Shown here piece by piece: positions 51,690-61,104 of a stretch of 64,000 nucleotides of DNA. Both the position numbers and the translations under genes were made by a program. The stretch's first letter is position 1, and the number at the start of each line of letters is the position of its first letter. The DNA comes from OCS116 sp051531935. GTDB taxonomy: Bacteria > Pseudomonadota > Alphaproteobacteria > Rhizobiales > OSC116. The notes beneath the pieces are model-generated. The model ran no database searches. It was given only the letters and a program-made list of their open reading frames with translations, and was not told the DNA's origin. Where the stretch lies: assembly GCA_051531935.1 (NCBI GenBank), contig JAOPTR010000016.1, forward strand, positions 186,001 through 250,000, written 5' to 3'.

Positions 51690-54600
51690 ATGTTCGACAC
51701 AGCTAAAAATTCTTTACGTAAGTTCAAGAAAAACAACCAAACCCAACGTGTTATTATTGTGAGTGCAAGTGTTGCGGCACTCATCGCATCGGGCGATTCA
51801 ACCACTAATTCCAAACCCTTTATATCTGGCGATGTGAGCGGTAGCGCCAGTGATGGCAACGACACCATTACCATTGGCACTAATGGCGGCATCGTCAATG
51901 CAGCAGCAGGTGATGATGTTATTTCGGGTGGCGATACTGCAGACACAATAATGGGCGGTGCAGGCGTTGATATAATTACAGGTGGTGGAGGCATCGACAA
52001 TCTTGTGGTGATCGGCATTACAATTGATGCAGGGTATACCCAAGCTGATTTATTAAACATTGCAGGAACTGGCATTAATTTGGATGCGCTGCTAGACTTA
52101 TCATTTATAAACAATCATAGCGTTAGTGATGTCGAACCAGGCGAAAGTATTGACGGCGGAACCGATGGCGCCATATTATTCACCCTCGGTGAAGTTGATT
52201 TCAAAGGTGTTTCGCTCAATAATATCAGTAAAATATATCTAGATGGCGAAGTCACATTATCCAACACAGCTTTGCAATCACTCATTACACAAGGTTTAAC
52301 CGACCTTTTGGGTGATGGCACCATAAAAGCCGAAACTGGATTGTTAGATTTAGATGGGGTGAATGTACCCGCTGCCGTTACTATTAAAGACGCTGATGGA
52401 AATATTATTTTACCCACTTTCACCAGCGATAAATCTGTTAACATTGCCGAAAATACCAGTGCAGTCGGTACATTTGCCGTGAGTGATGCTTCTGCGGTTG
52501 GCGAAGTAACTTATCAGATTTCAGGTATTGATTCAGCTTTATTCGACATAAATGCCCTCACGGGTGATGTAAGTTTTAAATCCGCAATTGATTTTGAAAA
52601 CCCATTAGATGATGGGGCTGACAATGTTTATAACATCACTGTCTCAGCCACTGATGAGCATCAAAAATCCACCAATCAAAATATTGCCATCAGTGTTATT
52701 GATGATAGCAGCACAGCTGATGCCGCCCCCTATTTAACGGCAAGCTCTGTGTTAAAACATGGCGCAGAGTCGATGGTTAACAGCCTCACATCCAATGTCC
52801 AACAAGATAGCTCTGTCGCGGCTCTCACCAATGGTGGTTATATAGTGGTTTGGGACACAAAAAACCAAGATGATGATAATAATATTGAATTTAATATCCA
52901 TGCCCAAAGATACGACAATTCGGGCACTGCATTGGGCGATGAATTTTTAATCAACAGCACTACAGATCGTAGCCAACAAAAAGCGCGGGTGATTGGCCTA
53001 AATGATGGCGGTTTTGTGGTCGTTTGGCAAAGTTATATTGATACATCTGGCCCAGAACCATTCGAAATACGTGGAAGAAAATTTAACGACAGCGGTGTAG
53101 CCGATGATGTTGAGTTTCAGGTTAACGTTGGCGATTATTTTGTGAGTACGCCCTCTATCGCTAGTTTGGCAGACGGTGGTTTTGTGATTACATGGAATTC
53201 ATACGAACAGGATGGCGATAATACTGGTGTCGTTAGCCGTATATTTAATGCCGATGGCAGCGCCCAGACTGATGATATTATAGTCAACACTTATACCGAA
53301 AGCGCCCAATCAGCAGGTAAAGTCACCCCACTAACAAATGGTGGCTACATCGTCGCTTGGAATAGCTGGATGCAAGATGGCAGTCGCATGGGTAGTTACT
53401 TTCAAAAGTTTAATTCTGATGGTATTGCCGATGGGGAGGAAACTCAAATCAACCTCACCACCGAACATTATCAAGGCTCTGTAACGATTGCAGCACTAGG
53501 TGGTGGCGGCTACGCAGCAGTTTGGGTCGACAATAACGCATCAGGCAGTGATACCGGTACTTATGATGTAAAAGGAAATATTTATACCGAGGATGGCACT
53601 CTAATACTGTCCGAATTTTTGATAAATCAGTATACTGACGACAGTCAAAAAACACCCGCAATAGCGGTTTTGAGTGATGGAAGCTTTGTCGTTACATGGG
53701 TATCAAATGGGCAAGATGGTGATGGTGGGGGCATATATGGCCGCCACTTTGCGGTAAATGGCACAGCCCTAAATGACGAGTTTTTAATTAACAGCACCAC
53801 CGCCGATGGCCAAGATGAAGTTGCAATTACCGCTCTTGATAATGGTGGTTTTGTGGTCAGTTGGACAGGCGATAGCAATTCTAATGGCGATATTTTCAAC
53901 CAAGTATTCAGCCATAATGATTATAGGTTTGAAGCTGAAAATAGCTATGATTTTGATATTTTTGCCGCACTACCATATGGCCAAACAGGCTTCACATTAA
54001 CTGACGTTACAATTTCGGGTATATCAGATGGTGTGAGCTTTACTGATGATAATGGTGACGCAGTTGGCACTTTAAATGGTGATACCCTCACCCTTACACA
54101 AGCTCAACTGATTGGTCTAAAAGTTAAATTAAGCAGTGAATTTAGCTCTGACGTTGATTTAATTCTGAGCGTAACATCTGAAAATTTGGTCGGCTTACAA
54201 ACAGAAACAAAACTGACAATGACATTGAATTTGGTTCACCCGCCAGAATTTGATAATAATGAAATTGGCGTTTTAAGCATTGATGAACAAAATACAATTG
54301 TTGGCAGTGTGTTGGCAATTGACCCTAAAAACCAAAGCCTTTCATATTCACTAAGCGGTGCAGATGCTCACCTTTTTAATGTAAATAGCACAACAGGTGA
54401 GTTATCACTAAACACTGCAGAGGATTTTGAAGATCCAACCCAATCAGATAATCAATATGATCTAACCATTATTGCCGTAGACAGCGAAGGCCTAAGTGAT
54501 ACAAAAACCCTAGTGATTAATGTCAACGATATAGATGAAGCGCCCCAATTTTATGCCGATGATACCTATGTCACCTACATGCCAAGTGATCGCACCGATG

Positions 54601-56678
54601 TCGCAACATTGCATGCCACAGATCCCGAAAATAACACCATCGCCTATTCATTAGCTTTAGGTGGCGACAATGATTTATTCACCATTGACAGTGGTGGCAA
54701 AATTAATTTCATCACCCAGCCCGAATTTGACAACCCTACCGATGTCGGGACTGATAATATATACGACATTTCAGTGACAGCAACTGCTAACGGCAAAACT
54801 GACAGTAGAGATGTCGAAATCCACCTCACCAATTATAACGCGCCAAGCCTTTTTGTTAACAATGAAATAACACCAACTGGAGCAGAAATTTCACTTAGCA
54901 CCGAGCACAATTATTCACAAGACGATGTTGCTATCACGAGTTTGTCCGATGGTAGTTTTGTCACTACATGGACATTTAATGGCGAAGATGGAGTTGACGA
55001 CCAAGCTGGTATTTACGGTCAAAAATACTCCAAAGATGGTGTCAAAATTGGCGATGAATTTCATATCAATAGCTATACCGTTAACACTCAAAAAGAACCT
55101 GACATCACCGCCCTAGAAAATGGCGCCTTTGTGGTGGTTTGGAGTTCATATCACCAAGCCGAAGCAGGTTCGAGCAAAGAAGATGTATATGGCCAGATGT
55201 TTGATGGCTCAGGCACAGCAAATGGCGGTGAGTTTTTAATCAACACCATCACCGATGCAGTGCAAAAAAACGCTAAAGTCGCTAGCTTAGCAAATGGTGG
55301 GTTTGTTGTGGTTTGGAACGGCAGAGATAGCGGTGGCAAAGGTATCTTGGGGCAAAAATACGATGCTTCTGGCGCTACCGATGGCGATGAATTCATCATC
55401 AACACCACAGAATTAAATAAACAAGAATTTCCAGATGTCGTTGGTCTTAGCAGTGGTGGCTTTACTGTCGCTTGGCAATCCACCAATCAAGATACCAGCG
55501 GACTTGGTATTTATGGTCAAAAATTTGACGCTGCGGGCGATGCTGACGGGGCTGAATTTCTGGTTAATACCTTCATCACGAACGGTCAATCTTTTGCATC
55601 ACTTACCGCTCTGGCGGATGATGGTTTTGTTGTCGTTTGGTCTTCAAGTAACCAAGACACAAGTAACGCGGGCGTTTATGGCCAAATGTATGATGCAAAT
55701 GGTACAGTCGGGTCCGAATTTTTAATCAACAGTGAAATTGAAAGCATTCAGGATGACCCAGATGTCACCGCACTGGCAGATGGTGGTTTTGTTGTAACAT
55801 GGAACTCCTATGCTCAAGATGGCGATGCTTATGGAGTGTTTGGCCAAAGATATGACCAAGCAGGTACGACTGTAGGCACAGAATTTCAAATTAACAGCAC
55901 GGAAGATGGAAACCAACAAGACTCGTCCATAACTGCAACACAAGATGGTGGTTTCATCGTAACTTGGAGTGGGTATAATACTGATACCCTTGAATATAAT
56001 GTGTATGGTCAAATTTTTGAAACGGCTCCCATTTATAGAATGGCAGTGAATAGCTCATCAGATTTTGACATTATGGCGCTCGTGCAAAGCGATCAAGATG
56101 ATGTGTTGGGCAATGTGACTATTTCAGGCATCTCAGCTGGTATAAGTTTTACCGATGGCAATGGCGACGCAGTCGGTTTATCACTCGATGATACTCTCAC
56201 CCTCACCCAAGCGCAATTGGATGGCTTACAAATAAAAAGTGCTGGCGGCAGTTTTGGCATTACCGAGTTAACATTAAGCGTATCATCCTTAGATAACACG
56301 ACCTCTGCCCTTAACGCCACCACCACCAGCCAAATTTCAATTGCTATTGGCGGAACAGAATCCGCTGATGCTGGTGCAGACTCATTTATTATCTTTAGCA
56401 CCAATAAGTTTTATAATATTGATGGCTTAGGTGGCCGAGACAGCTTAATTATGATTAGTGACACTGTCCCTAATTACAGCTTTGAAACCATCGGAAACGA
56501 CATCCTCATGTCCAAAGCGTCAGGTGACGGTTTCTTGCTACATTCGGTAGAAAAAATCAACGATGGCAATAGTAATGATTTTGATTTTGCCAATTTATAT
56601 AGCGATATGACCACCGATATGACAGAAGCTGAATATAATATTTGGCTTACCAATAGCTTTGATTATGACATTGCATAA
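51690..56678 (+). CDS. Giant RTX-like surface/adhesion protein with cadherin and double propeller-like modules
   Basis: This 1662-residue protein is predicted to be secreted, probably by a type I system, and to act in adhesion or glycan binding at the cell surface. Order of parts: hydrophobic segment (21-34); glycine-aspartate RTX-like calcium repeats (about 55-104); linker; cadherin-like repeat (244-338); seven blade repeats (370-743); Ig-like domain (745-850); two cadherin-like repeats (852-948, 950-1048); seven more blade repeats (1076-1447); a second copy of the Ig-like domain (1449-1553); and a C-terminal GLGGRDSLIM/GNDILM region like type I secretion ends. Blades share the pattern DGGFVVxWxS...GVYGQxF...EFxIN. 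AGGGG precedes the ATG. No type I secretion genes are in the window. Acidic, Asn/Asp/Gly-rich composition fits calcium-stiffened extracellular proteins. Confidence 0.88.
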   Translation: MFDTAKNSLRKFKKNNQTQRVIIVSASVAALIASGDSTTNSKPFISGDVSGSASDGNDTITIGTNGGIVNAAAGDDVISGGDTADTIMGGAGVDIITGGGGIDNLVVIGITIDAGYTQADLLNIAGTGINLDALLDLSFINNHSVSDVEPGESIDGGTDGAILFTLGEVDFKGVSLNNISKIYLDGEVTLSNTALQSLITQGLTDLLGDGTIKAETGLLDLDGVNVPAAVTIKDADGNIILPTFTSDKSVNIAENTSAVGTFAVSDASAVGEVTYQISGIDSALFDINALTGDVSFKSAIDFENPLDDGADNVYNITVSATDEHQKSTNQNIAISVIDDSSTADAAPYLTASSVLKHGAESMVNSLTSNVQQDSSVAALTNGGYIVVWDTKNQDDDNNIEFNIHAQRYDNSGTALGDEFLINSTTDRSQQKARVIGLNDGGFVVVWQSYIDTSGPEPFEIRGRKFNDSGVADDVEFQVNVGDYFVSTPSIASLADGGFVITWNSYEQDGDNTGVVSRIFNADGSAQTDDIIVNTYTESAQSAGKVTPLTNGGYIVAWNSWMQDGSRMGSYFQKFNSDGIADGEETQINLTTEHYQGSVTIAALGGGGYAAVWVDNNASGSDTGTYDVKGNIYTEDGTLILSEFLINQYTDDSQKTPAIAVLSDGSFVVTWVSNGQDGDGGGIYGRHFAVNGTALNDEFLINSTTADGQDEVAITALDNGGFVVSWTGDSNSNGDIFNQVFSHNDYRFEAENSYDFDIFAALPYGQTGFTLTDVTISGISDGVSFTDDNGDAVGTLNGDTLTLTQAQLIGLKVKLSSEFSSDVDLILSVTSENLVGLQTETKLTMTLNLVHPPEFDNNEIGVLSIDEQNTIVGSVLAIDPKNQSLSYSLSGADAHLFNVNSTTGELSLNTAEDFEDPTQSDNQYDLTIIAVDSEGLSDTKTLVINVNDIDEAPQFYADDTYVTYMPSDRTDVATLHATDPENNTIAYSLALGGDNDLFTIDSGGKINFITQPEFDNPTDVGTDNIYDISVTATANGKTDSRDVEIHLTNYNAPSLFVNNEITPTGAEISLSTEHNYSQDDVAITSLSDGSFVTTWTFNGEDGVDDQAGIYGQKYSKDGVKIGDEFHINSYTVNTQKEPDITALENGAFVVVWSSYHQAEAGSSKEDVYGQMFDGSGTANGGEFLINTITDAVQKNAKVASLANGGFVVVWNGRDSGGKGILGQKYDASGATDGDEFIINTTELNKQEFPDVVGLSSGGFTVAWQSTNQDTSGLGIYGQKFDAAGDADGAEFLVNTFITNGQSFASLTALADDGFVVVWSSSNQDTSNAGVYGQMYDANGTVGSEFLINSEIESIQDDPDVTALADGGFVVTWNSYAQDGDAYGVFGQRYDQAGTTVGTEFQINSTEDGNQQDSSITATQDGGFIVTWSGYNTDTLEYNVYGQIFETAPIYRMAVNSSSDFDIMALVQSDQDDVLGNVTISGISAGISFTDGNGDAVGLSLDDTLTLTQAQLDGLQIKSAGGSFGITELTLSVSSLDNTTSALNATTTSQISIAIGGTESADAGADSFIIFSTNKFYNIDGLGGRDSLIMISDTVPNYSFETIGNDILMSKASGDGFLLHSVEKINDGNSNDFDFANLYSDMTTDMTEAEYNIWLTNSFDYDIA
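52797..53918 (+). repeat. First set of seven blade-like repeats (propeller 1) in the surface protein
   Basis: Seven repeats of about 55-58 residues each carry a (G)G(F/Y)xVxW strand, with the Trp at residues 388, 446, 502, 557, 612, 670 and 725. Each ends in a variant of EFxIN followed by a Gln-containing turn. Seven four-stranded repeats of this size is the count expected for a closed beta-propeller. Confidence 0.8.
54915..56030 (+). repeat. Second set of seven blade-like repeats (propeller 2) in the surface protein
   Basis: Seven further repeats have Trp at residues 1094, 1151, 1209, 1262, 1317, 1371 and 1426 (spacing 53-58). The consensus GVYGQ(K/M)(Y/F)DxxG is tighter than in the first set. 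The same Ig-like domain follows both sets, so the unit of seven blades plus one domain appears to have been duplicated as a module. Confidence 0.8.
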
Positions 56679-56694
56679 GGGATTAATATGAAAA

Positions 56695-56907
56695 ATGCCA
56701 CTTGTTATGGTGGGCTTAACCACAATATTTCCAACCTTTACCGAAACCATCCGAACCGATGGATGGGCAGACAATTCATTTACCCTTCGTGTTAATGAAA
56801 AGGGGCTGGAATATATCAACACCCACAAGCAACCAATGGGGGACGGCGGTTTAATTGTTAAGTTTTTTAGTAAAAACAAAGTGATTGCCGCCACTAAATC
56901 AAGTTAA
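56695..56907 (+). CDS. Small hypothetical protein after the surface-protein gene (possible frameshifted start)
   Basis: I do not recognise this 70-residue protein. It has a short hydrophobic start (about 1-16) and then a polar, globular-looking sequence (ADNSFTLRVNEKGLEYINTH and onward). The best ribosome site (AGGGATTAAT) serves an ATG at 56688 that lies in another frame and gives only 35 codons. Removing one A from the A5 run at 56691-56695 would join that ATG to this frame and give a signal-peptide-like start MKMPLVMVGL. It could be a real small secreted protein, a sequencing slip, or a decayed gene. Confidence 0.4.
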   Translation: MPLVMVGLTTIFPTFTETIRTDGWADNSFTLRVNEKGLEYINTHKQPMGDGGLIVKFFSKNKVIAATKSS

Positions 56908-57050
56908 AAAACCTAACTGAAAATTGTCCTGCCATTCTGAAATTAAATAGTTTAACCTCATTTAATACTTAGCGAATTGCAAGGCAGTCAAACAACAGAC
57001 AAAATCAATTAAGTTATGGTTGCAAGAAGCAAAACATATAAGGCAATAAA

Positions 57051-57770
57051 ATGAATAACGGGCATATATATATAGTTGATGACAATAAAGAATTATTGGA
57101 TGTTATTGGCCAATATATTGGAGATAATGGCTATAAAACCAGCAAAGCTAAAAATGGCGAAGAATTACGCTCGCTCATGCGAGTTGGCTCGCCCGATTTG
57201 GTTGTATTGGACATTATGATGCCAGGCGAAGATGGGCTAAGTATATGTCGTTTCTTGCGCGAAACATCCGACGTTCCTATTATTTTTTTAACGGCACTGG
57301 CCGATGATACCGACCGCATTATCGGGTTAGAAATCGGTGCAGATGATTATTTAATTAAACCATTTAACCCTCGTGAATTACTAGCCAGAATAAGGTCTGT
57401 TTTGCGCCGCACCCACAGTTTACCACCCAATAAATTAATTGATTTAGAAGTCGCAAAAAGCGTAACATTTGGCGGCTGGACTTTGGACGTACGCGCACGC
57501 GTATTGAAAGACAGCCAAAATATATCCTATGTCCTAAGCACAGCCGAATATAAATTACTATCCGTATTTCTATTGCATCCGAATATAGAATTAAGCCGCC
57601 AAAAACTGGTCGATTTAGCACGCGGCCGCGAAGCGCAATTGTTCGATCGTTCAATTGATGTATTGGTTAACCGTCTTAGAAACAAAATTGAAACCGATGT
57701 CAAAAACCCTGAATTTATAAAAACGGTTTGGGGTAAAGGTTATATTTTTGCCGTAGATGAGGTCAAGTGA
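57051..57770 (+). CDS. Two-component response regulator, OmpR family
   Basis: This 239-residue regulator has a receiver domain (about 1-120) with acidic residues Asp10/Asp11, phosphoacceptor Asp54 (VVLDIMMPGEDG), Thr81 and Lys103 (LIKPFNP), followed by a winged-helix output domain (about 140-235) ending in KTVWGKGYIF. It shares its last base with the start of the sensor kinase gene (TGATG), so the pair is translated together. The large surface-protein gene upstream carries OmpR-style tandem repeats in its promoter, a possible target. Confidence 0.93.
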   Translation: MNNGHIYIVDDNKELLDVIGQYIGDNGYKTSKAKNGEELRSLMRVGSPDLVVLDIMMPGEDGLSICRFLRETSDVPIIFLTALADDTDRIIGLEIGADDYLIKPFNPRELLARIRSVLRRTHSLPPNKLIDLEVAKSVTFGGWTLDVRARVLKDSQNISYVLSTAEYKLLSVFLLHPNIELSRQKLVDLARGREAQLFDRSIDVLVNRLRNKIETDVKNPEFIKTVWGKGYIFAVDEVK

Positions 57771-59158
57771 TGTTTAAATGGTTGGATTTCAAAAAATTAC
57801 TACCACAAACCTTATGGGGGCAATTAATTTCCCTGTTATTGCTAGCATTAGTGATATCACAAGCCATCACTTTGGCCTTATTCATTAACATTCGCCAAGA
57901 AAATGATACCAAATTATCCGAAGATAAGATTATAAGCCAAATATCAAAAGTCATAAATGGCATTGATAAATCTAAAAATAGTGGCCGTCCAAGCCGTGCA
58001 TATTTAGCCAATTCCAGCGATAATGAATTAACATTCAGAGGCGGAAAATCGCCAATTAGAGGCAAAGATGATCGCCCAGAATATTCTGAATATTTTGTAA
58101 AAAAATTAACCGCAAAGCTTGATAATAATGAATTAGAAATTAAAATGGTTAGCGAAGATAGGCGCAATGGTGGGCAATTGCCACTTAGCGAATTGCCAAA
58201 AAACATAAAAATCAGCATTCAAACACTTCCTAATTTTTGGGTAAATGTAGACCGCAGACAAGTGAAAGCATCGCTAGAATGGATCGCGCCACTATTGTTA
58301 ACAATGGCACTCATGATATTATTTATTGTCTTAATTGTATCATGGATAGTCAGGCGTTTAACAAAACCACTGTTGGCCTTAACCGATGCAGCGCAAAATT
58401 TGGGGCGCGGTGTGAAGGTGCAAGAAATTCCGGAGACAGGCGCGGTTGACGTGCGCCGCGTCATACGATCATTTAACCAAATGAATAAAAAAATTACCCG
58501 TTTTGTAAGTGACCGCACGCAAATGTTGGCCGCAATTTCTCATGATCTTCGCACCCCGATCACCTCATTGCGCTTACACGCCGAATATATCAAAGATAAA
58601 GAATTACAAGGAAAAATAATTCCCATCATCGAAGAAATGCGCGATATGACGGAATCATCTTTGCAGTTTTCCAAAGATTCAAGCTCAGTCGAAAAAACCG
58701 ATAATGTCGATATTGCAAGCTTGCTTGAAACCCTCACGGCCGATTATTTAGACATGGGCGCAAAAATAGAATTACAAAATTTCGGCAATTACCAGCAAGT
58801 TATTCTGCCAATGCGCTTACAATCCATGAAGCGCGCATTGCGTAATTTAATTGATAATGGCCTTAAATATGGACAACAAGTTGAGCTAAATTTTACCGTC
58901 AACAAAACTTCTAACACCGTCGAAATTACAATTAGAGACGGTGGAACAGGCATAGATGCAGCAGAGTTTGAGCAAGTATTTGAACCTTTTTATCGCATCG
59001 AAAAATCGCGCAACAAAGATACTGGTGGCGTCGGTCTAGGCCTGTCCATAGCGAGGGGCATTGTTCAAGCTCATGGTGGTCAAATCATATTGTCCAACAT
59101 TCTAGATGGCAACAAAACTATTGGCCTCGAGGTTAAAGCAATACTCCCCAAAAACTAA
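57770..59158 (+). CDS. Sensor histidine kinase, EnvZ/PhoR-type
   Basis: This 462-residue inner-membrane kinase has TM1 (about 20-40), a 130-residue periplasmic sensor region with a Lys/Arg-rich middle, TM2 (about 172-195), a HAMP linker (about 193-245), the phosphoacceptor His at about 258 (AAISHDLRTPITSLR), and an ATP-binding domain with N box (RNLIDNGLKYG, about 358-368), G1 (RDGGTGID) and G2 (TGGVGLGLSIARG). The ATG at 57770 overlaps the regulator stop; the frame's earlier GTG one codon upstream was rejected. The periplasmic part matches no sensor domain I recognise, so the signal is unknown. Confidence 0.92.
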   Translation: MFKWLDFKKLLPQTLWGQLISLLLLALVISQAITLALFINIRQENDTKLSEDKIISQISKVINGIDKSKNSGRPSRAYLANSSDNELTFRGGKSPIRGKDDRPEYSEYFVKKLTAKLDNNELEIKMVSEDRRNGGQLPLSELPKNIKISIQTLPNFWVNVDRRQVKASLEWIAPLLLTMALMILFIVLIVSWIVRRLTKPLLALTDAAQNLGRGVKVQEIPETGAVDVRRVIRSFNQMNKKITRFVSDRTQMLAAISHDLRTPITSLRLHAEYIKDKELQGKIIPIIEEMRDMTESSLQFSKDSSSVEKTDNVDIASLLETLTADYLDMGAKIELQNFGNYQQVILPMRLQSMKRALRNLIDNGLKYGQQVELNFTVNKTSNTVEITIRDGGTGIDAAEFEQVFEPFYRIEKSRNKDTGGVGLGLSIARGIVQAHGGQIILSNILDGNKTIGLEVKAILPKN

Positions 59159-59188
59159 ATCTAGCCACCAAAACAACTCGCATTCGGG

Positions 59189-60250
59189 CTAAATACGTTT
59201 TTGCGTTTTCATATCAAACAGATGAATATTTTCTGATGCCATATCGAACTTAATTACCGACCCAAGTTTAATGTCCCTAATGCCGTTTAAAGTGGCAATC
59301 ATTTGTATTTTTGTGCCATCCAAAAAGCCATGCAGCAATGTGTTGGCGCCCAAATGTTCAAGCATTATAACTTCAATGGCAATAGCTCCATTTTCACTCT
59401 CAACTAAATGCTCAGGTCGAATGCCAAACAGGCAATCATCTTTTACAATAATCTCGCCACTTAATTCAATCTCAGAACCATTACCAAGTTTAAGTCTATT
59501 GCCATCGGATAGTGGCAATGCTTCTAACAAATTCATAGCAGGGCTGCCAATAAAACCTGCCACAAAAACCGAGGCGGGCTTTTCATAAACATCAATAGGC
59601 GAGCCATATTGCTCAACATAACCGCCATTAAGCACCATTAAACGGTCACCTAAAGTCATCGCCTCAACTTGGTCATGGGTTACATAAATAGCTGTCACCC
59701 CCAAATCACTCTGCAATTTACGAATTTCCAAACGCATTTGCACCCGCAACTTTGCATCAAGGTTAGAAAGTGGCTCATCAAACAAAAATACCGATGGCTC
59801 GCGCACAATCGCTCGCCCCATTGCAACACGTTGGCGCTGACCACCCGATAATTGCCGCGGTTTACGGTCAAGATAATCACCGATTTCCAAAATTTCAGCG
59901 GCGTTCTCAACCCGCTTATTAATTTCATCTTTTGGAATTTTACGAATTTTCAAACCATAGGCCATATTTTGGCGCACAGTCATATGCGGATAAAGCGCAT
60001 AATTTTGGAATACCATCGCAATATCGCGGTCTGCAGGCTCTAGCTTATTGACCATATTATCGCCAATAAAAATCTCGCCCGAGGTCACAGTTTCTAGCCC
60101 CGCCACCATGCGCAAAAGTGTCGATTTTCCGCAGCCCGAAGGGCCAACAACCACCACAAATTCACCGTCTTTAATATCACCCTCAATATGGTGAAGAACC
60201 TCTATTTCGCCATATGACTTGGTTAGGTTTTCTAGTTTAATTTTAGCCAT
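59189..60250 (-). CDS. ugpC: Glycerol-3-phosphate-type ABC transporter ATPase
   Basis: This 353-residue ATPase of the carbohydrate CUT1 group has Walker A GPSGCGKS (about 37-44), signature LSGGQ (about 134-138), Walker B FLFDEP (about 154-159) and C-terminal TOBE/MalK-like regulatory domains. It is the last gene of ugpBAEC, 8 bases after ugpE, and convergent with the histidine kinase gene 30 bases away. UgpC drives uptake of sn-glycerol 3-phosphate and its phosphodiesters; assignment rests on operon order and glpD upstream. Confidence 0.9.
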   Translation of the reverse strand: MAKIKLENLTKSYGEIEVLHHIEGDIKDGEFVVVVGPSGCGKSTLLRMVAGLETVTSGEIFIGDNMVNKLEPADRDIAMVFQNYALYPHMTVRQNMAYGLKIRKIPKDEINKRVENAAEILEIGDYLDRKPRQLSGGQRQRVAMGRAIVREPSVFLFDEPLSNLDAKLRVQMRLEIRKLQSDLGVTAIYVTHDQVEAMTLGDRLMVLNGGYVEQYGSPIDVYEKPASVFVAGFIGSPAMNLLEALPLSDGNRLKLGNGSEIELSGEIIVKDDCLFGIRPEHLVESENGAIAIEVIMLEHLGANTLLHGFLDGTKIQMIATLNGIRDIKLGSVIKFDMASENIHLFDMKTQKRI

Positions 60251-60258
60251 TACTTTAC

Positions 60259-61104
60259 CTATTTATCTGTTTCTGTGAGGCCCTGAACAAAGAGCTTTTG
60301 CATGCCAATAACTACAGCTATGGGCGGCAACATTGCCAAAAGAGCGGTCATCATAATTATATTCCATTGCGGGGCTTGCTCGGCCGATTCTAACATTTGT
60401 TTTATCGACATCACTATGGTCGACATGTCGGTATTGGTTGTAATGAGCAAAGGCCATAAATATTGGTTCCACCCGTAAATAAACAATATAACAAACAACG
60501 CAGCAATATTGGTGCGGGACATGGGAATGAGAATATCCCAAAAGAACCGCATGGGTTTCGCGCCATCAATCCGCGCACTTTCAAGCATTTCATCAGGAAT
60601 GGTTAGAAAAACTTGTCTAAACATAAATGTTGCAGTTGCCGAGGCAATCAACGGAATAGACAAACCCCAATAACTATTAAGCATACCCAAGCTTGCAACC
60701 ACTTCAAAGGTTGGCAAAATACGCACTTCGACAGGCAACATAAGAGTTAAAAAAATCATCCAGAAAAACGTCATACGGAATGGAAATTTAAAATACACAA
60801 TGGCAAATGCAGATATCAACGATATAGCTATTTTGCCCACCGCAATCATCATTGCCATTGCAAGCGAGTTGAGCAACATACGCCAAACAGGCGCACCACC
60901 AGTAGTGCCAGTGCCCAATAAAGTTTGCTTAAAATTATCCCAAAAATATGTACCAGGTAACAAAGGTATGGGTGCTTGCGTCATGCGCACTTCTTCATGC
61001 GTTGCAGCCACAAAGGTAATCCAAATGGGCAAAGCGATCATAATAACGCCTAAAATAAGCACAATATGGGTAATAACGGTTAAATATGGTCTATTTTCAA
61101 TCAT
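60259..61104 (-). CDS. ugpE: Glycerol-3-phosphate-type ABC transporter permease
   Basis: This 281-residue permease has six TM helices and the CUT1 EAA loop near LESARIDGAKPMRFFWDILIP (about 182-202). It shares one base with the ugpA stop and is 8 bases from ugpC. The length matches E. coli UgpE. Together with UgpA it forms the channel for the UgpB-bound solute. Confidence 0.9.
   Translation of the reverse strand: MIENRPYLTVITHIVLILGVIMIALPIWITFVAATHEEVRMTQAPIPLLPGTYFWDNFKQTLLGTGTTGGAPVWRMLLNSLAMAMMIAVGKIAISLISAFAIVYFKFPFRMTFFWMIFLTLMLPVEVRILPTFEVVASLGMLNSYWGLSIPLIASATATFMFRQVFLTIPDEMLESARIDGAKPMRFFWDILIPMSRTNIAALFVILFIYGWNQYLWPLLITTNTDMSTIVMSIKQMLESAEQAPQWNIIMMTALLAMLPPIAVVIGMQKLFVQGLTETDK

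Noticed and set aside
51653..52444. Two minus-strand open frames (153 and 109 codons) opposite the start of the surface protein
   Set aside because: They mirror the Gly/Asp-rich repeats on the plus strand, giving Pro/Ser-rich nonsense without ribosome sites.
52797..56030. CRISPR array or nucleotide satellite
   Set aside because: The periodicity of about 165 bases is protein-level: codons differ widely between copies while the Trp/Gly pattern is kept, and there are no identical short repeats with unique spacers.
56093..56404. 103-codon minus-strand frame opposite the second Ig-like domain
   Set aside because: Antisense mirror of a clear coding domain.
51690..56678. Prophage tail-fibre gene
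   Set aside because: No other phage gene is nearby; RTX, cadherin and type I secretion-like C-terminal features point to a surface adhesin.
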